DNA from: Opisthorchis felineus
Lineage: Eukaryota; Platyhelminthes; Trematoda; Opisthorchiida; Opisthorchiidae
Direction of reading: 5' to 3'
Length of the DNA stretch: 64,000 nucleotides
Assembly: GCA_004794785.1 (NCBI GenBank)
Contig: SJOL01005644.1
Coordinates: 599,430 to 663,429, forward strand
Positions 1 through 12,700 of the stretch are shown piece after piece. Each line of letters opens with the position of its first letter. The first letter of the stretch is position 1. The notes under the pieces were generated by a model, which made no database searches, had not been told where the DNA came from, and saw nothing but the letters and a program-made list of their open reading frames with translations. A program made the translations under genes and the position numbers.

Positions 1-60
1 ATGGCTGCTTTTAAATACCTGTACCATTACTCGTAAGCTTAACATAAATTAACACTCATC

Positions 61-372
61 TGCATACCAATTTAGTTTTGACGAGAGGTTTACCTGGAGC
101 CCAGTTGAATCTCTCGCTTCTGATGTTCTTACGCAACTGGATCTGCTGCACCAGGACGTCTCATCTTTCAGTTGGTACGATATTCGAGGTATTGCGATAC
201 ATTGTATAGACGTAATGCACTACTCACAAGGTCGTAATTTGGGTACAATTAGAACATAAGACTGGCGGAAACTCGAGGGTTGCGCCTACCTGATGAGCCC
301 CAAAGAAGGGCGAAACCGGTCATGGGCTGTCGAAGAGTTTCAGCGACCTGATGAGTAGCGCATTACGTCTAA
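61..372. repeat. Hammerhead-bearing repeat locus A (inverted pair)
   Basis: Positions 66-235 are the reverse complement of the 3' body of the repeat seen at 47005-47140. Shared pieces include the reverse of ctgaaacatgaggcg, the reverse of tggtgcagcacat, and a tail resembling aaattggtatgca. From about 250 a second unit begins in the forward direction with the family start agaacataag, carries the best ribozyme core in the window, and runs into the body again at 341-372. The family has no coding capacity and no tRNA-like head that I can see. Confidence 0.85.
268..341 (+). ncRNA. Type I hammerhead ribozyme core (best copy)
   Basis: All conserved core parts are present in order. CTGATGA is at 290-296. 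Stem II is GCCC (297-300) with GGGC (308-311) and a 7-base loop. GAAA is at 312-315. ACCGGT (315-320) gives a self-complementary stem III, and the expected cleavage lies after C321. Stem I pairs GCCTAC (284-289) with ATGGGC (322-327), 5 of 6; most other copies have GTGGGC, which would pair fully. An outer stem pairs GAAACTC (268-274) with GAGTTTC (335-341), 7 of 7. Stem III has no room for a loop in the monomer, so cleavage would need a dimer, as described for some newt and Penelope-type hammerheads. Activity is inferred. Confidence 0.85.
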
Positions 373-660
373 GTATAAATTGTTTCCTGAATAATGGGTC
401 TTTCGTACTCTACTAAAAAGTTGGACCTCCGGAAGCAGCCGAACGCTAGTAAGGCCTAACCGTTTTAGAACTTCTGTTCAGTGCGGGATCATCCTTCTAA
501 TGTTGAGAAGGCGCTGAAAAAACATGACTGTAACATGCACCTCATTAATCTACTGGCCAGCCAAGTGCACTCCTCCTGTGAATCGCTTGTGTGTGTGCAA
601 TTACGTATGTTGAAGTCTGCTGGCTGTCCCACTCCACCCGTCAGCAGATGACCTCGTCTA
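373..660. other. Region downstream of the transporter gene
   Basis: Nothing recognisable. It should contain the 3' untranslated region of the minus-strand gene, but I see no clear AATAAA signal on that strand. Confidence 0.4.
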
Positions 661-798
661 TTACGTACTATCGGTCGTCATGTTGTTTTGCTCACGCGAT
701 ACACGCCGTACCAACACCTGTCGCTTGTTCGCAGCTCCTGTTCTGATCAAACTTGGTTCTGCTTCCAGTGGATAATAGTTTAGACATTCAGCAGCACA
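661..798 (-). CDS. SLC6-like transporter exon 11: C-terminal tail and stop
   Basis: 138 bases, phase 0, ending in TAA at 663-661. It encodes [20 protein letters not shown], then [20 protein letters not shown] and TTDST. The acceptor is ttggcccatcag; its pyrimidine tract (ccctctttgttttcttcttcc) lies about 45 bases upstream. The call rests on matching phase and on an acceptable hydrophilic tail with arginine clusters, not on family conservation. It is the least certain exon. No polyadenylation signal was noticed downstream. Confidence 0.6.
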   Translation of the reverse strand, partial: CAAECLNYYPLEAEPSLIRTGAANKRQVLVRRVSREQNNMTTDST

Positions 799-3700
799 CT
801 GATGGGCCAAGCAGTCCAGCATCACAGCAGTATAAACAACGGTTAGGAAGAAGAAAACAAAGAGGGCAAGCAGTGTCAGGCAACTGCAAAACGTTCGGAA
901 GTAAGTCAGGGTCATAACAATAAAAAAGTGAAACGAAAGGTGGTTGTACTTTTGTGCAGACCACAAGTATTTTACTGCACGGTCTAGCGAAATTCTGATA
1001 CATATGAGGACTCGGACATTTCATGGGGTGGTATGGTTGAGGACGAAACTCGACAGAAAACTAACTGGTAGGATCGTTACGTGCACAATCAGGAACGTGA
1101 AAAACTGCATATGACGGGTGCTACCACTGACAGGCCTGAGTGTACCACGAAACCAGTCGAAAGCGATCATATCACGCAATCTTGCGAGCGCCGAGGCTAT
1201 CTCCATCTGAGCCCATGCACCTGAACTTCTCGCGCAAAAGAAATTCTTTCAGCGCTTCCCGACGAAAAGGCATAGTTTTCTCCCGCCTCGGTTGATGACG
1301 GCTTGCGGCTGACCATATCTCCCACATAACCCGGATAGAAGACCTTGAATTTGATTAACAAGCAGATTTTCTACCCCTTGCCTGCTTAGCGGTAAATGTC
1401 CCACTAGAATTACGTTTTATTCTATGCATGACAGTTAACGGTCCGAAGATGAATAAGTCCACCGGGTGTGTTTGTTTCAGTACCAGTACGGGGAAACTTC
1501 AGCTAAGAAGGCGAATAGTGGAGCTTTTTTGAGTACGCGATATCCCCACGCCTATGAAGATTTGGGACATCACTACAAATTTCAGTGATTTCTTCTGTTC
1601 AATTGTTCAGATTCTGGACCTTTGCAACTGTCGGTCACTTGTCCGTGGATGTGCTCTTTAGCACCGTATGCGTTTTCTACAAACAGTCCGTGCAACTGCT
1701 TTAGGTTTGGCCTGATCAGACTTGTATGTATCAGATGTAAAATGTGGCTGATCATTAAAACGATTGTTTTCGAAACTCTTTTGAGGTGATGCTTGTGAAT
1801 GGTTTAAAAAAAGCTTGCATCACTTGAGGTAGAGCATCTTACTTGAGAGGAGACCATTGGCACACCTCCCAAAAATGGAGGATTTTTATGTAGGTTGTAA
1901 CATGGCGACCTCATTCCGATAAGCAGACAGCAAGCTACGTTGGAATGAAACTATTCCGGTTACAATCAACTGTAATTCAAAATCGTGCTAAGGGTTAGTA
2001 TTTTATTTTTGTGGAACAAAATTACCAGGTAACTTACACGGAGTAGACTGCCTCATAGTGAATGAAATACCTATATTGGCCTCCCGGGTACAGCGAAGTG
2101 GCAGCGAGCAAGAAACTCTGATTGCACAAGTTCAGTTCATTTAGTATGGGTTAATGTGTTGTTGACAGTATCCACGCTATTCAGCACGGATAACGATTAA
2201 ACACGGACATCCTGAATGATAAACTTCTGAAAACCATTACAAGGCGATAGAAAATCTACGGTGGGGGAAACCTCTCAAATTGCTCACCTCCATAAGTGTC
2301 GATATTACCGAAGTCCACGTCACCTCGTACCAGCGTTCCGCTTCCCTGATGTAATCGTAAATCCACCAGACAATTAGGAATACAAAGATGACAGGCACAA
2401 CCACACTGAAATAAAAGAGACAGAAAGGTTGGCTTATATAACTCAATTTGAGATCATAGCTGACACTTCATTGTCAACGCACCTATTCAGTTACTTCAAC
2501 AAGGAAGAACTATTAGGTTTTTGACATTTTAGCTACTTAACGTTTACTTGATCGATCACAACCACAACACTGTCGGAGCAAATTCAAAGTTCTTTTTCTC
2601 AAATGGAGTTAAAATTACGCGATATGAATAAGGAGTTACGTTCCACTTGGAACCAAGGCAAGAAAGTGCGCTGCATAGTGGTTCACCTTGGAAGTTACAA
2701 AGTACCAGGTTTACATACCAGTGAACCAATATGGTCCTTAGTTGTTTTTTTATAGTGGGCCAAGATTTGGTAAACGCACGAGTATGACACGTTCAGGAGG
2801 ACATGTTTTCCCTTGAACTTACACAGCGGAGGGCCCGTCAATCTGCCTAAGTGATGTAACTTCAGACAATATTTTAAACGACAAGCGTCACGTCGTGGAG
2901 AATTTAGAAAGATTGTGAGGAGAAATGAGACTGGAATTAACAGGTGATGGCACTGCACATCTACTTAACTTTATCAACTTCTTCGACACCGAAAAGGAAT
3001 TGTGCTAAATTATCACATTCCTGCGGATTCGGCTTTCCGCCTCTAGTTATCAAAGTCTCCCGGTTCACCATAAGGACGTCTTCCAAATAATCAACTCTAT
3101 TACAGACAGAAAAGGCAATAAAAATGAAATTCCTTGAGGCTTGTTCAAGTCAGACCAACTGAGAAGGTTAAAGAAACCAGTTTCTTGCATGTTAGGGGAC
3201 AAATATCAGAGTGAACATGTAACAGGGTACTGGAGGATCCCAGTCCCAAACCAAGTTACCCTTCCCCCTAAAATGTTCAAAAACCGTTAGGCAATAGGGT
3301 CCTTATATCCAGTTCCTTAACGCTTGCAACAAACTGATCACCATCTCAATCCTAAAAACTTCCTCGCTGCGTTTGTTTATCTGTAAAGCCTCATTCATCA
3401 TAATTCATCAGCCAGCAATGTGTGCATAGTGTAGTGTTCTCTTTTCCTACTGTTAGTTTATTTGTGTTGACCCTTTTTCGGGTTACTGTAAGTGGGGTTC
3501 TGTAGCTCTTTAAGCACACATGTTTGTGTCCAGCTACGTGCTGGCATAGACACACAAACACCCACGTATGCACGCAATTGCACTTCCAGGCTGGCAATTT
3601 TCTCATTTCGATTGTCGTTTAATTATCGCTTACCACGGTGGCCGGTATGAAACCTGACTTGCGGCATTGCTGTCCACTTTCTTCGGTGCCCTCTAAACTT

Positions 3701-6700
3701 CTATCAGTTGGTTACGTGTATGGGTAGTGGAGGAAGTTGTCCAGTAGGCTACTCAGAACTGGATAATGGACTTGGAAGACGCTGAAGATATCTCTCTGTT
3801 GGATAATCGCTTGGAAGCACTGTAATCGTGTAGTGAGTAAGCTAACTCAATACGAGGGACTTGTAAAAATAGAAACCAACAAGTCAGAGGCTAAGTTCGT
3901 TCTTAGCTGCACGGGTGTGCCTACCCGGCCTCTCGATTTGAGAGGTGAAATAAGACATCAGGCTGCCGACTTCAAATATCTTGGTTCCTTCACCTTACGC
4001 AAAAGACAGGCTAAACAAGAAGTTTGGTCGCCTATCGTAAGTGCCTAGAAAACGTCCATGTAACCGAACTCTGTAATGTAAACAAGACAGGACCAGTTTA
4101 CGTGCGAACATCCGGGTTTTCAACGTAGCCGTCTCTTCTGTTCTTATTAGCAAAATACTGCTTCTGCAAGCTTATCTAAAAGCTCAGGATTTTGGGCCTT
4201 TAGTATCTCCGAAGTGTGAAGAGAGATTGCCATCTGAAGAGGATGCCTCATGATGAGATCTGAAAAAGATGTGATGATCTACGACGCCTATCTCAGGTTT
4301 TAAACGATGCCATCTACGACGGTATGAGCACCTGCTGTGCAGATATTACCAGACAAGCCTTGACCCCTGCACAAAGTCGGAAATGGGGTTGTCGCTACGA
4401 GGGCAGCTGAAATCTCGCCTCAGTACAGTCAAGAGTGATATGGAGCACTTCGGTCTCCATTTCCGTCACTGAAGCCATCAATGGATCGCTATTTGTGGGA
4501 ATCGGGCCGCCGATTGCCTTAGCCGAGTAGCGTTCATCCACGACGTTTCTGAAGCTGACTAACCCTGTGTCGGAAGATAGTTGCCGGGAAGTAAAATATT
4601 AAATGTAGTGGAAATGGACCCTGATGACTTAGTTCCATGCCGAGTATGCCTTTTTTATATTTTGTTTTGATGGGAACTTAGAACTGCTGCTTTGATCTTG
4701 CGTCATGTACAACAGAATATCCGGTTGAGGACATCTGAGTTGCATAGTTTTGCTCGGCGCTTGTTGGCTGCAACTCGTTGCTAACACTTTCTTGCATGTA
4801 ATGCCAGATCTGACTAATGGTTTGCATAGACCACTAGCCAAGTGGTTTGTTTGAGTAACTTATGATAGACTTATCATGAAATCAAGTTGTCACACAGAAA
4901 TTGAGTAAATCCATTCAGTATTCAAGCTAGCTGGATCATCACCTTTCCACATTTTGATCCTGATACCGAGATTATGGAACAAGCCCACAAGCTGAAACCG
5001 ATGAAACCATACATTTATTTGTCTATCGGTGTCACTGACTTAATCCACTTAAGGAAGCGCTTTTGAAGATACCGAGTTTTTGTTTTTGAGGTGATATCTT
5101 CAAAGTCATTCTCTGCTCAGTTAATGGTTACCATGTTAAACTCACCTGATAGTAAGTGAAATGACTTACGTGATAATTCCAACCCAAATGATAGGTACTG
5201 GCCAATCATGTGTGCCGAATTCATTAATGATGACTCGACGAAACCGGACAGGATTGTAAACAATAACCAGAGCCGTTAGGACCATACCGGAAACAATGAG
5301 TGCATAACCCCAGGTGTTGTCCTGTTTTCCGCAGATGAACAGTAGTAAAACACAAAATAAAAGAGGATGATGTGTGAGTAATTGCATATTACAGTTGAAC
5401 ACAGTTTCACCTGCAAATGCGACAGGTCATCAATGCTCAAACGGTTTGCGGAACTTTGACACCGGACAGGCCGGATCATCCAACTTGTATCTGAGAGTGC
5501 TTCCTACAATACTGTGCGTCTCCAGCCAAAACAAACCGGTTCAGTGTTCCAGCCAGCTTCATAGCTCCTATACTACATAAAGATGCAAGAAATCAAACCT
5601 CACAAGTCGCGATTGTTCCCGTTGAATTTGCTTGCTTCATTCATACTATTCAGGTCCATAGTTTACTCCTAAATACTAACTTTGAAATTTTGACCAGATA
5701 ATGCAACCACTTAAAGAGAATTATTCCACATTGGTCACTTTAAGTAGTTTCAGGTTTTCCACAAGCCTGTCACGTTAACAAACTCAAACACTATTTTTAT
5801 TCCCCCAGTCAAAATGACACCTTTTCCGCTCTAATGTCACTATGTGAAGCGGACCGTTGAGTACCTTGAGATTAAAAGACCAACCGTTTAAATGGATGGA
5901 GTGTTCGAACCGACAGATATTTGTGGTAGAACTCTGACAAACTATTTTCATGTCTCTAGAAATGCTCCAGGCCTACCTGATTTTCCAAAATCTCCAGCTT
6001 GATAGCCGATGGTAGGCCAACAATTACGCAGGCGAGCAGGCTGCCAGCGACCGCTATCCGATGTGGCACTGAAATACGATGCAGTTGCGATATTGTAAAC
6101 TTAAACGGTTAATTTAATACACCGGTGCAACATACCGAAAAATATGCCAATAAAGCCACTTTGCCGCACGGGTGTGTTTCTTTTACCCACCGACTTTAGA
6201 ACATAAGGCAAAATATACGGATCATAATAAGTGTGCGGTTGTTATTACAAAATATTATTGCATTAATCCTTGAAAGACAGTCGACGCTTGCGAGTCGCAA
6301 TAAATTATATTCTTGAAAACACATGTTTTCATCCGGTGCTAAGTAATATGGATCCCAGATATCTGAGACTTATAAGACTTCATCAGCAACGCTGAGGACT
6401 GAGCAACCTTTAAGCTAAACTTTATCTTCTACCCCCCCCACCCAGCCATACCGGCTCATCCGGACCATAATGTGTGAATTTCTTCTCGTCCCAAGGATCA
6501 AATCAAGGCGGTAGGTGTACTGTCTTCGTTATTTTACCATACAATATAGGGTGCGAGCGCTTTTGAGTCACACCATTTTAGTCCTTCTGTACTGCTGCTT
6601 AATATGAAGGTAGGTGCAGCATGTTCTACTCTCCCCAGGTGGTGATACGAAAATTTGGACATGCATGCCATTCGGATAGATACTGCAATCCAGGGGCCTC

Positions 6701-9700
6701 CATATTGTCGGCATCTTTTCACATGAACCTTCAGGCCTATGCTGGAAGTTTGAATGAAAATGAGGAGATCACTTCGAATGGTGCAGTTTAGTTAAAAGAG
6801 TGCGTTCAATCATTCTTGTGTTGGAATGTGTCAAGCTGATCAAACTTAGACACCAACAAACCATACGTCACTATCGAAATAAATCAAGTGGCTGTTCAAT
6901 CTGAGTGTTTCGGAGCACATTCACGTGGCAAGTATTGCTAAAGTGTCACTGATCCCGAGTCACTTCCCCAGTGAACATTGTGTTTAGTCGACATTTACGA
7001 CGTTGTGAACCTAATGAAGAGTTTCAATACGAATTTCCAACCTAAAGCGGCTTTAATGGCATTTCAGGCCGCCACAGTATATTCTGCATCATCACTCAAG
7101 TCTGATGCCGCCCTTTTAACCAGGAGTGGTCCTAGGCGCCCATGGGATAGATATTAACGGTATGAAGACTACAGTATCTAGAACTTGATAGAAACGCAAG
7201 TGCTTTTTCAAAGAAAGCTTATTGAAACAAGGTCACATGAGAAGTAGACATGGAAAACGGAATATCACAGATGGATTAATCCACTACGATGTGCAGACCT
7301 ACTATTGCTGCCAAAAAATCTGTGATAAATTTGGATGCAGGCGCGTATTGTAACATGCATCCGCTATGGATCTTTAAATGAATGAGAACCAATTAGCTAT
7401 CGACGCCGAAGGCTCAGAAAGCCTCAAGTCTTCTGTTCGACTGTTCATTTGTTGTTTGTGACCAAGGTGTTCATGCTGTGCCTGCTGATATGTAGTGTTG
7501 TATCAGTGGTCTTTAAAATTATTAAATGCTAGGCTGTATCTTGCATCTAGCTGATGATGACAATAAGCGTACGATTTTCCCTATTCTAACAAGCTTATAC
7601 CCATATCACCCCCTTACCTTACCTCGAAAAAGTAGCACCCCTTTTGAACCGACGAGCGACTGTGCTTATTGGGTTGGTTTCAGAAAAAGATCAGTGCAAC
7701 CGCGAATCAGGTAAACCACTATTTGCAAACAAACCTATGGTATTCAGCAAGCAGAATGCCTAGGAGAACCAGATTAATAGGTTCGACAAATGCCCTTAGT
7801 TGCATACCAGATTGGTTTTCACGGGAGAATCGGCTGAATCTCAGCTGGATCTCTTGATTATGATTAAGGTGAGCCTCCCATGAAAACCGAACTGGTATTC
7901 AGCTGGGTATACTGGTCGAATATCGTGTGATTTGGGTTCTAGTCAAACACAAAGTTGACGGAAACTCTGGAACTGCGCCGACCTGATGACCCCAAATAGG
8001 AAAGGCGAGACCGGTCGTGGGCCGTCAAAGAGTTTACAGCCAACTTACGAGCAGTTTCCTTCCCGATATTAGTGGGCGTTCTTCCGGTTCTACGGCTGTG
8101 AACTGTTTTAAGGATTCTCCCAGTGAAATGATATTGAATCAGCATGACTACCGTGTTTTCCTTGGTAGTCAATGAGCACCGGTGTCCAGATTGAATGACC
8201 GATTTGCACTAGCTTCACCTAGAATAAATAGGAGGTGAATGCGTCCAGATACGAAATGCAGCCCTACTACGGCAGTTTCTATCGGTCTGGTAGAATACGA
8301 TCTTTCCAAAGGAGATGGGCTTCAAACATGTCGGAATTCGGTGCGCTTCCACAAACACAAGTGTTCCCGAAAACAATGGGGCTCATCCGCTAAAGAAACA
8401 TTGCAGTTGGTTAATAAATAGTAACGTAAAGGGGGGTAGTTTAGTTTCCCACAAGAGTGCGTTTTCGTCATGCAATTAGCTCATGGGAAATTCTACATGG
8501 TTGACTAAACCCAGTCACCATACTGGAAAGTCCAATGATGAAAACCCTGTGAAACAATTTTTTGCTGTTTTCTGCAATATTAACCCCTTCCTCCGCACCT
8601 AATACGCGGTTTTGTCAGCCACTGTTTCTCAGTTCACAAACGGGTCCATTTTAAGATTGCAGAGGCCTTAAAAGATCTGCATCATCATGCACTAGAGTAA
8701 ATGAACTCAGGTCTGTTTGCTTGATTAGCAATACTTTTGCAGCAGTCCACGCTTCCTGACTGATGGTCAGAGAGTACTGCTCAAAACTTCTCTCATCACC
8801 ATTTGATTACATTGGTCAGTTTACGCTAGGAGAGATTTTCCAGATTAGCACATCCTGACAGCATGAGGACTGCTTCATAGTTAGCGATATGGATAAACCC
8901 TCTGCATATTTGGCGATTACCCAAGAGAATAGCTTCCAGTGCTGCTGGAGGTTAACACGAAACACTCATCCAATGTAAAGCTGAGTACCCGTTTCGAATA
9001 GCTTGATCTTGTCTTGTATGACGTAGGTGTGTCACGAAAAGTTACTTACCTCCAATCTCCTTCGCAGTCAACACATATACTTGGATGTTTGCCAGAAGCG
9101 AACTGATCCCAGCGAATGTGAGGCATAAGAAGAAGAGTGCGCACAGAACGCGTCCAAGTATGCCAACCTTGGAGAACAACACAGGAATCCTAGAGAAATG
9201 CCCAACAGATGTGTTATCAGGTGAGAGTTACGGGGAGCAGCAATATTCGCGGTAGTTTGGTCCGAGTGACATGTACTAGACCAAAGATTACGAAAGCATT
9301 CTTGTTTTACAGTACAAACGTATGCAAAATGTTTTCAAAACGTTGTCATCGTACTTGCTACGGTTATTTATTGATCAAAATTAAACCATCGCTAAAAGTT
9401 CATCATCATGTTCTTGTCAGTATGTTTCCATTTAGTCTGTCTTAACATTACCAGTCTTGTAAGTTAGGGAGCCCTTGATGACATAAAAACCCACTACAGT
9501 CAAGATAATGACAGTTTCGGGGCCCTTGTTATTAAGATCTTGGGCTTCTTGAGCGCAAATTTCATCCACAGTGACCCTCAAAAGTGCAATTTTAGGTGTT
9601 CCTGTTGAATTATCCACCTCAGCGTCAGAAGAACTCGGTTCTTCTTACAAAGCTTTGCACTAATAAGAATCTTGGAGGTTTAGAATGAAAAGCAATAGTG

Positions 9701-12700
9701 TGATTCATTGTATCCTATTAAATAAGTGAGCATATAACGATGCGCACAGGTTAGGTATGTTAAAGAGTATCGTTAGTGAAGAAAGAAGAAGAAAGGATTG
9801 GATGAACTTGCTCAGTTCACAAGATGGATCTCCTAACAAGCGGTTTACTATATAAGCATTCCCATCGTGGAAATGGTCTTCTAGCATGGAGTAAAATGCT
9901 GTTTTCCTGTTAACAACCCGGATATTCGTGAAACTGAGCCTCCATTGTCGACTCTTGATTTCCCATATAATTGTGATCGATGACCCAAGGTAAGGTTGAG
10001 CTTCATGCTTTCGTCGGATTGCTTGAGCTGTTGAGATTGCTACTGTGGTTGCTAGCCCTCGGCAGTAACATTCGCATCACCGTAACCTTCTAACACCAAT
10101 GATCAGTGATCAGCGCACAACACTTCAAGAAATTAGCATAATATAAGTACAACCAAATCTTTCCTGAATCTCACGTGGAAATCAGTGTCTTACCATGTAA
10201 AAGTAAGGCCAGTACTTCCTGGCCCTGACTGCTGCATAATCTGCAGAATGGCCGAGCGTGTCATTGCACCATCTTCATCGATGAGAGTTGAAAACACCGT
10301 AGAGAATATGGTTATTGATGCGTATAAGCTGCGAAGTAACAAACAGGAGAATACATGCACCAGTTAGCAAAACGAAATTTTACATTGGAGACACTGTTTA
10401 AGGGAAAAAATTTACAAGATTTCTTTGGTTTATCTGAGATGCTCACTTAATTGGGCCTGCTAGAAAAAAAGACACACAAGGAGCATCTTTGGAATTGAGT
10501 GCAATGATTACGCCAGTCTTTAGGAAGAGTAGTAATAGTTTGTCAACGTTTCAGCTTCGTTCTTCGACACCTACTGACAAAACATGTGTGCAAATAAGAT
10601 TCTAGAAATAGTGACTTAGTCTTGCAAGGATCTGCGTGAACAACTAGGATGTGCTTAGTGAACCATGTTTTAAATTTAATCTTCATATGAAAGTAAGCTT
10701 AGATTCGGATACGTTTGCAAACTTGGTAAAATATCACTAGGTGCAAATTTAACACAATAGGTGTTCGTTGGAAGTCCTGAGCACAAAGTCCTTCCGTTGG
10801 ATTATTCTCAAAGTCATTTGGTTGGATGACAGCTTCACTTTGATTTGAAGGTTCGCATCACCTAAAGAACCCTTAAGGATGAAATTAGGTTTAAAACAGA
10901 GTGATACCGACCCTGTTTTTATCACTGAATCCCCCTTAGTAAGTATTCCGCATATAAGAGAACGACCAAGTAGCGAGTTGTATTCTACGGGTTTGCATTC
11001 AAGTCATCCTCGTTTGAACAGTCTTGTTGGTCTGGTGTAGTTATTCTAGTCAGTATTCTAGGCAGTATTCTCGAAGTGGTCACACAAAGAACAAATTCGT
11101 AGTAACACTGAGTGGTTTTACAATGGCAGTGAAGGCTTTGAGCCTAAAAAATTTAGTTTGACGATAGTGAGTTTCAACTAGTCTACACCTTTGGTGTGGA
11201 CTTACCAGAATAATTATGCCAGGACAGGAAATAAACTGTTCAAACGAGAGTTATGTGAACAAAAGCCTCACGTTTCAGAACTGTGCAGTCCAACTGATTA
11301 CTCCTGCTGTTACAGTGGTACTGGTTTGGTACATACACTGGGTTCGAAGTCATTCAGATGCCACTCTTGTGTGAAAAATTAATTTGCACTCCCATTCTGT
11401 TTTACTGAACTATGTTTATCCACAAAAAATTACACAGACACTGATTTACTGAAGACTTTACACTCCCCATATATCGTGACCCAGGTTGCGTCATTTGGGC
11501 CGAATATGATATAAATTTTATGATTTTCAAATCAAGAGTTACCCACAGAAAATCCTTCTTACTCCATGGTTTGAGAAACCGAAGCAGTTTCAGAAATGAA
11601 AAAAAACGAATTACGGCGGTCACCTGTACATTTATGTTGCAAACAATCATTGTACTACATCAAATACTCTCATTTGCATACTAATTTGGTTTTGGCGGGA
11701 GTCTCAACTGAATCCAAATGAAACCGTTTTCTTCTCCAACCGAATGCATTGTAGCAGGTCATCTCATGTTTCAGCTGGAATATCGCGATTTACTGTTTAG
11801 AAGTAACAGACTACGCTTTAATTTACTGGAAACTCTTCGAAAGCCCACGAAAGTTTTCGCGCTTCCACTTCGGGTTCATCAGTTAGGCACAGCTTCCGAG
11901 TTTCCGCAGCCATATTTTCTGCTCGAGCCCAACCTGGACGGAATTTGCCAAATACTCTCAAATGTGCGGTTGGCTATATCTAGACAATGTATTGCGATAT
12001 TTCGAAATTCGTACAAGGTGAGATATGAGGCGGTCTGGTGCAGCATATTCAGTTGAAGAAGACCATCATACACCAGGGATTAAGCTGGATTCAGTTGCCT
12101 ACCTCAGCAAGACAAAATTCTTATGCAATTGAGAGTATTTGGCGGGTCCTGTCTAGTTTGGGTTTAAGTGGAACATAAGGTTGACGGAAACCCTGGGACT
12201 ATGCCTACCTGATGAGTCCGAAGTGGAAAGGCGAATCCGTTCGTGGGCTGCCAAAAGGTTTTCAGCAAAGTTAAGTCTAGGTAATCACGGTACAGTTGAC
12301 TCATACAATTTCTTGTATAGATAATTAAAAATGCCCAAACCAGATCGAGCTTTAATGATACTTTGTACGCCGCTAGAGCAGTTTGGCCTAGTCGCTCTTG
12401 TTTATGGAAGTGGAGATTTACCGAGATTATTCCTGATATATTCATTACTTCAGCACGGATACAAATATGTTTTTAGGCATTCAGTGAAAGAGTTTTGGTG
12501 CGCATATATATCAGTGTAGGGCACAGTGGATTATTTTCAAGTTTACCTTCAAGCCTATAGTTCTCAACCCTAAAAATTGCTGATTGCGACTTATTAGTGA
12601 CCATTACATATGAAACCAATCATGAATACATTGCTTTCAGATTGCCTAAATTAAAAACTCCAGGGGCCCTGAAGTGGTTTCCAGTAGTAAACTCTGGCAT

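Larger units (their letters stand above)
11668..12290. repeat. Hammerhead-bearing repeat locus C (minus unit followed by plus units)
   Basis: A complete unit in minus orientation (11668 to about 11925) is followed by a forward 3' body (about 11985-12110), the unit junction (gagtatttggcgggtcctgt) and a second forward start with ttgacggaaac. This locus shows how one unit's end joins the next unit's start, so the family existed as head-to-tail multimers. The single 112-residue open frame across the region is a by-product of the repeat, not a gene. Confidence 0.82.

Noticed and set aside
345..360. Second cctgatgag just after the locus A ribozyme
   Set aside because: Comparison with other copies shows it derives from the body sequence accttgtgagtag; there is no partner GAAA or stem II.
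11718..12056. 112-codon plus-strand open frame
   Set aside because: It lies entirely in the hammerhead repeat locus and shifts with the repeat; no protein-like features.
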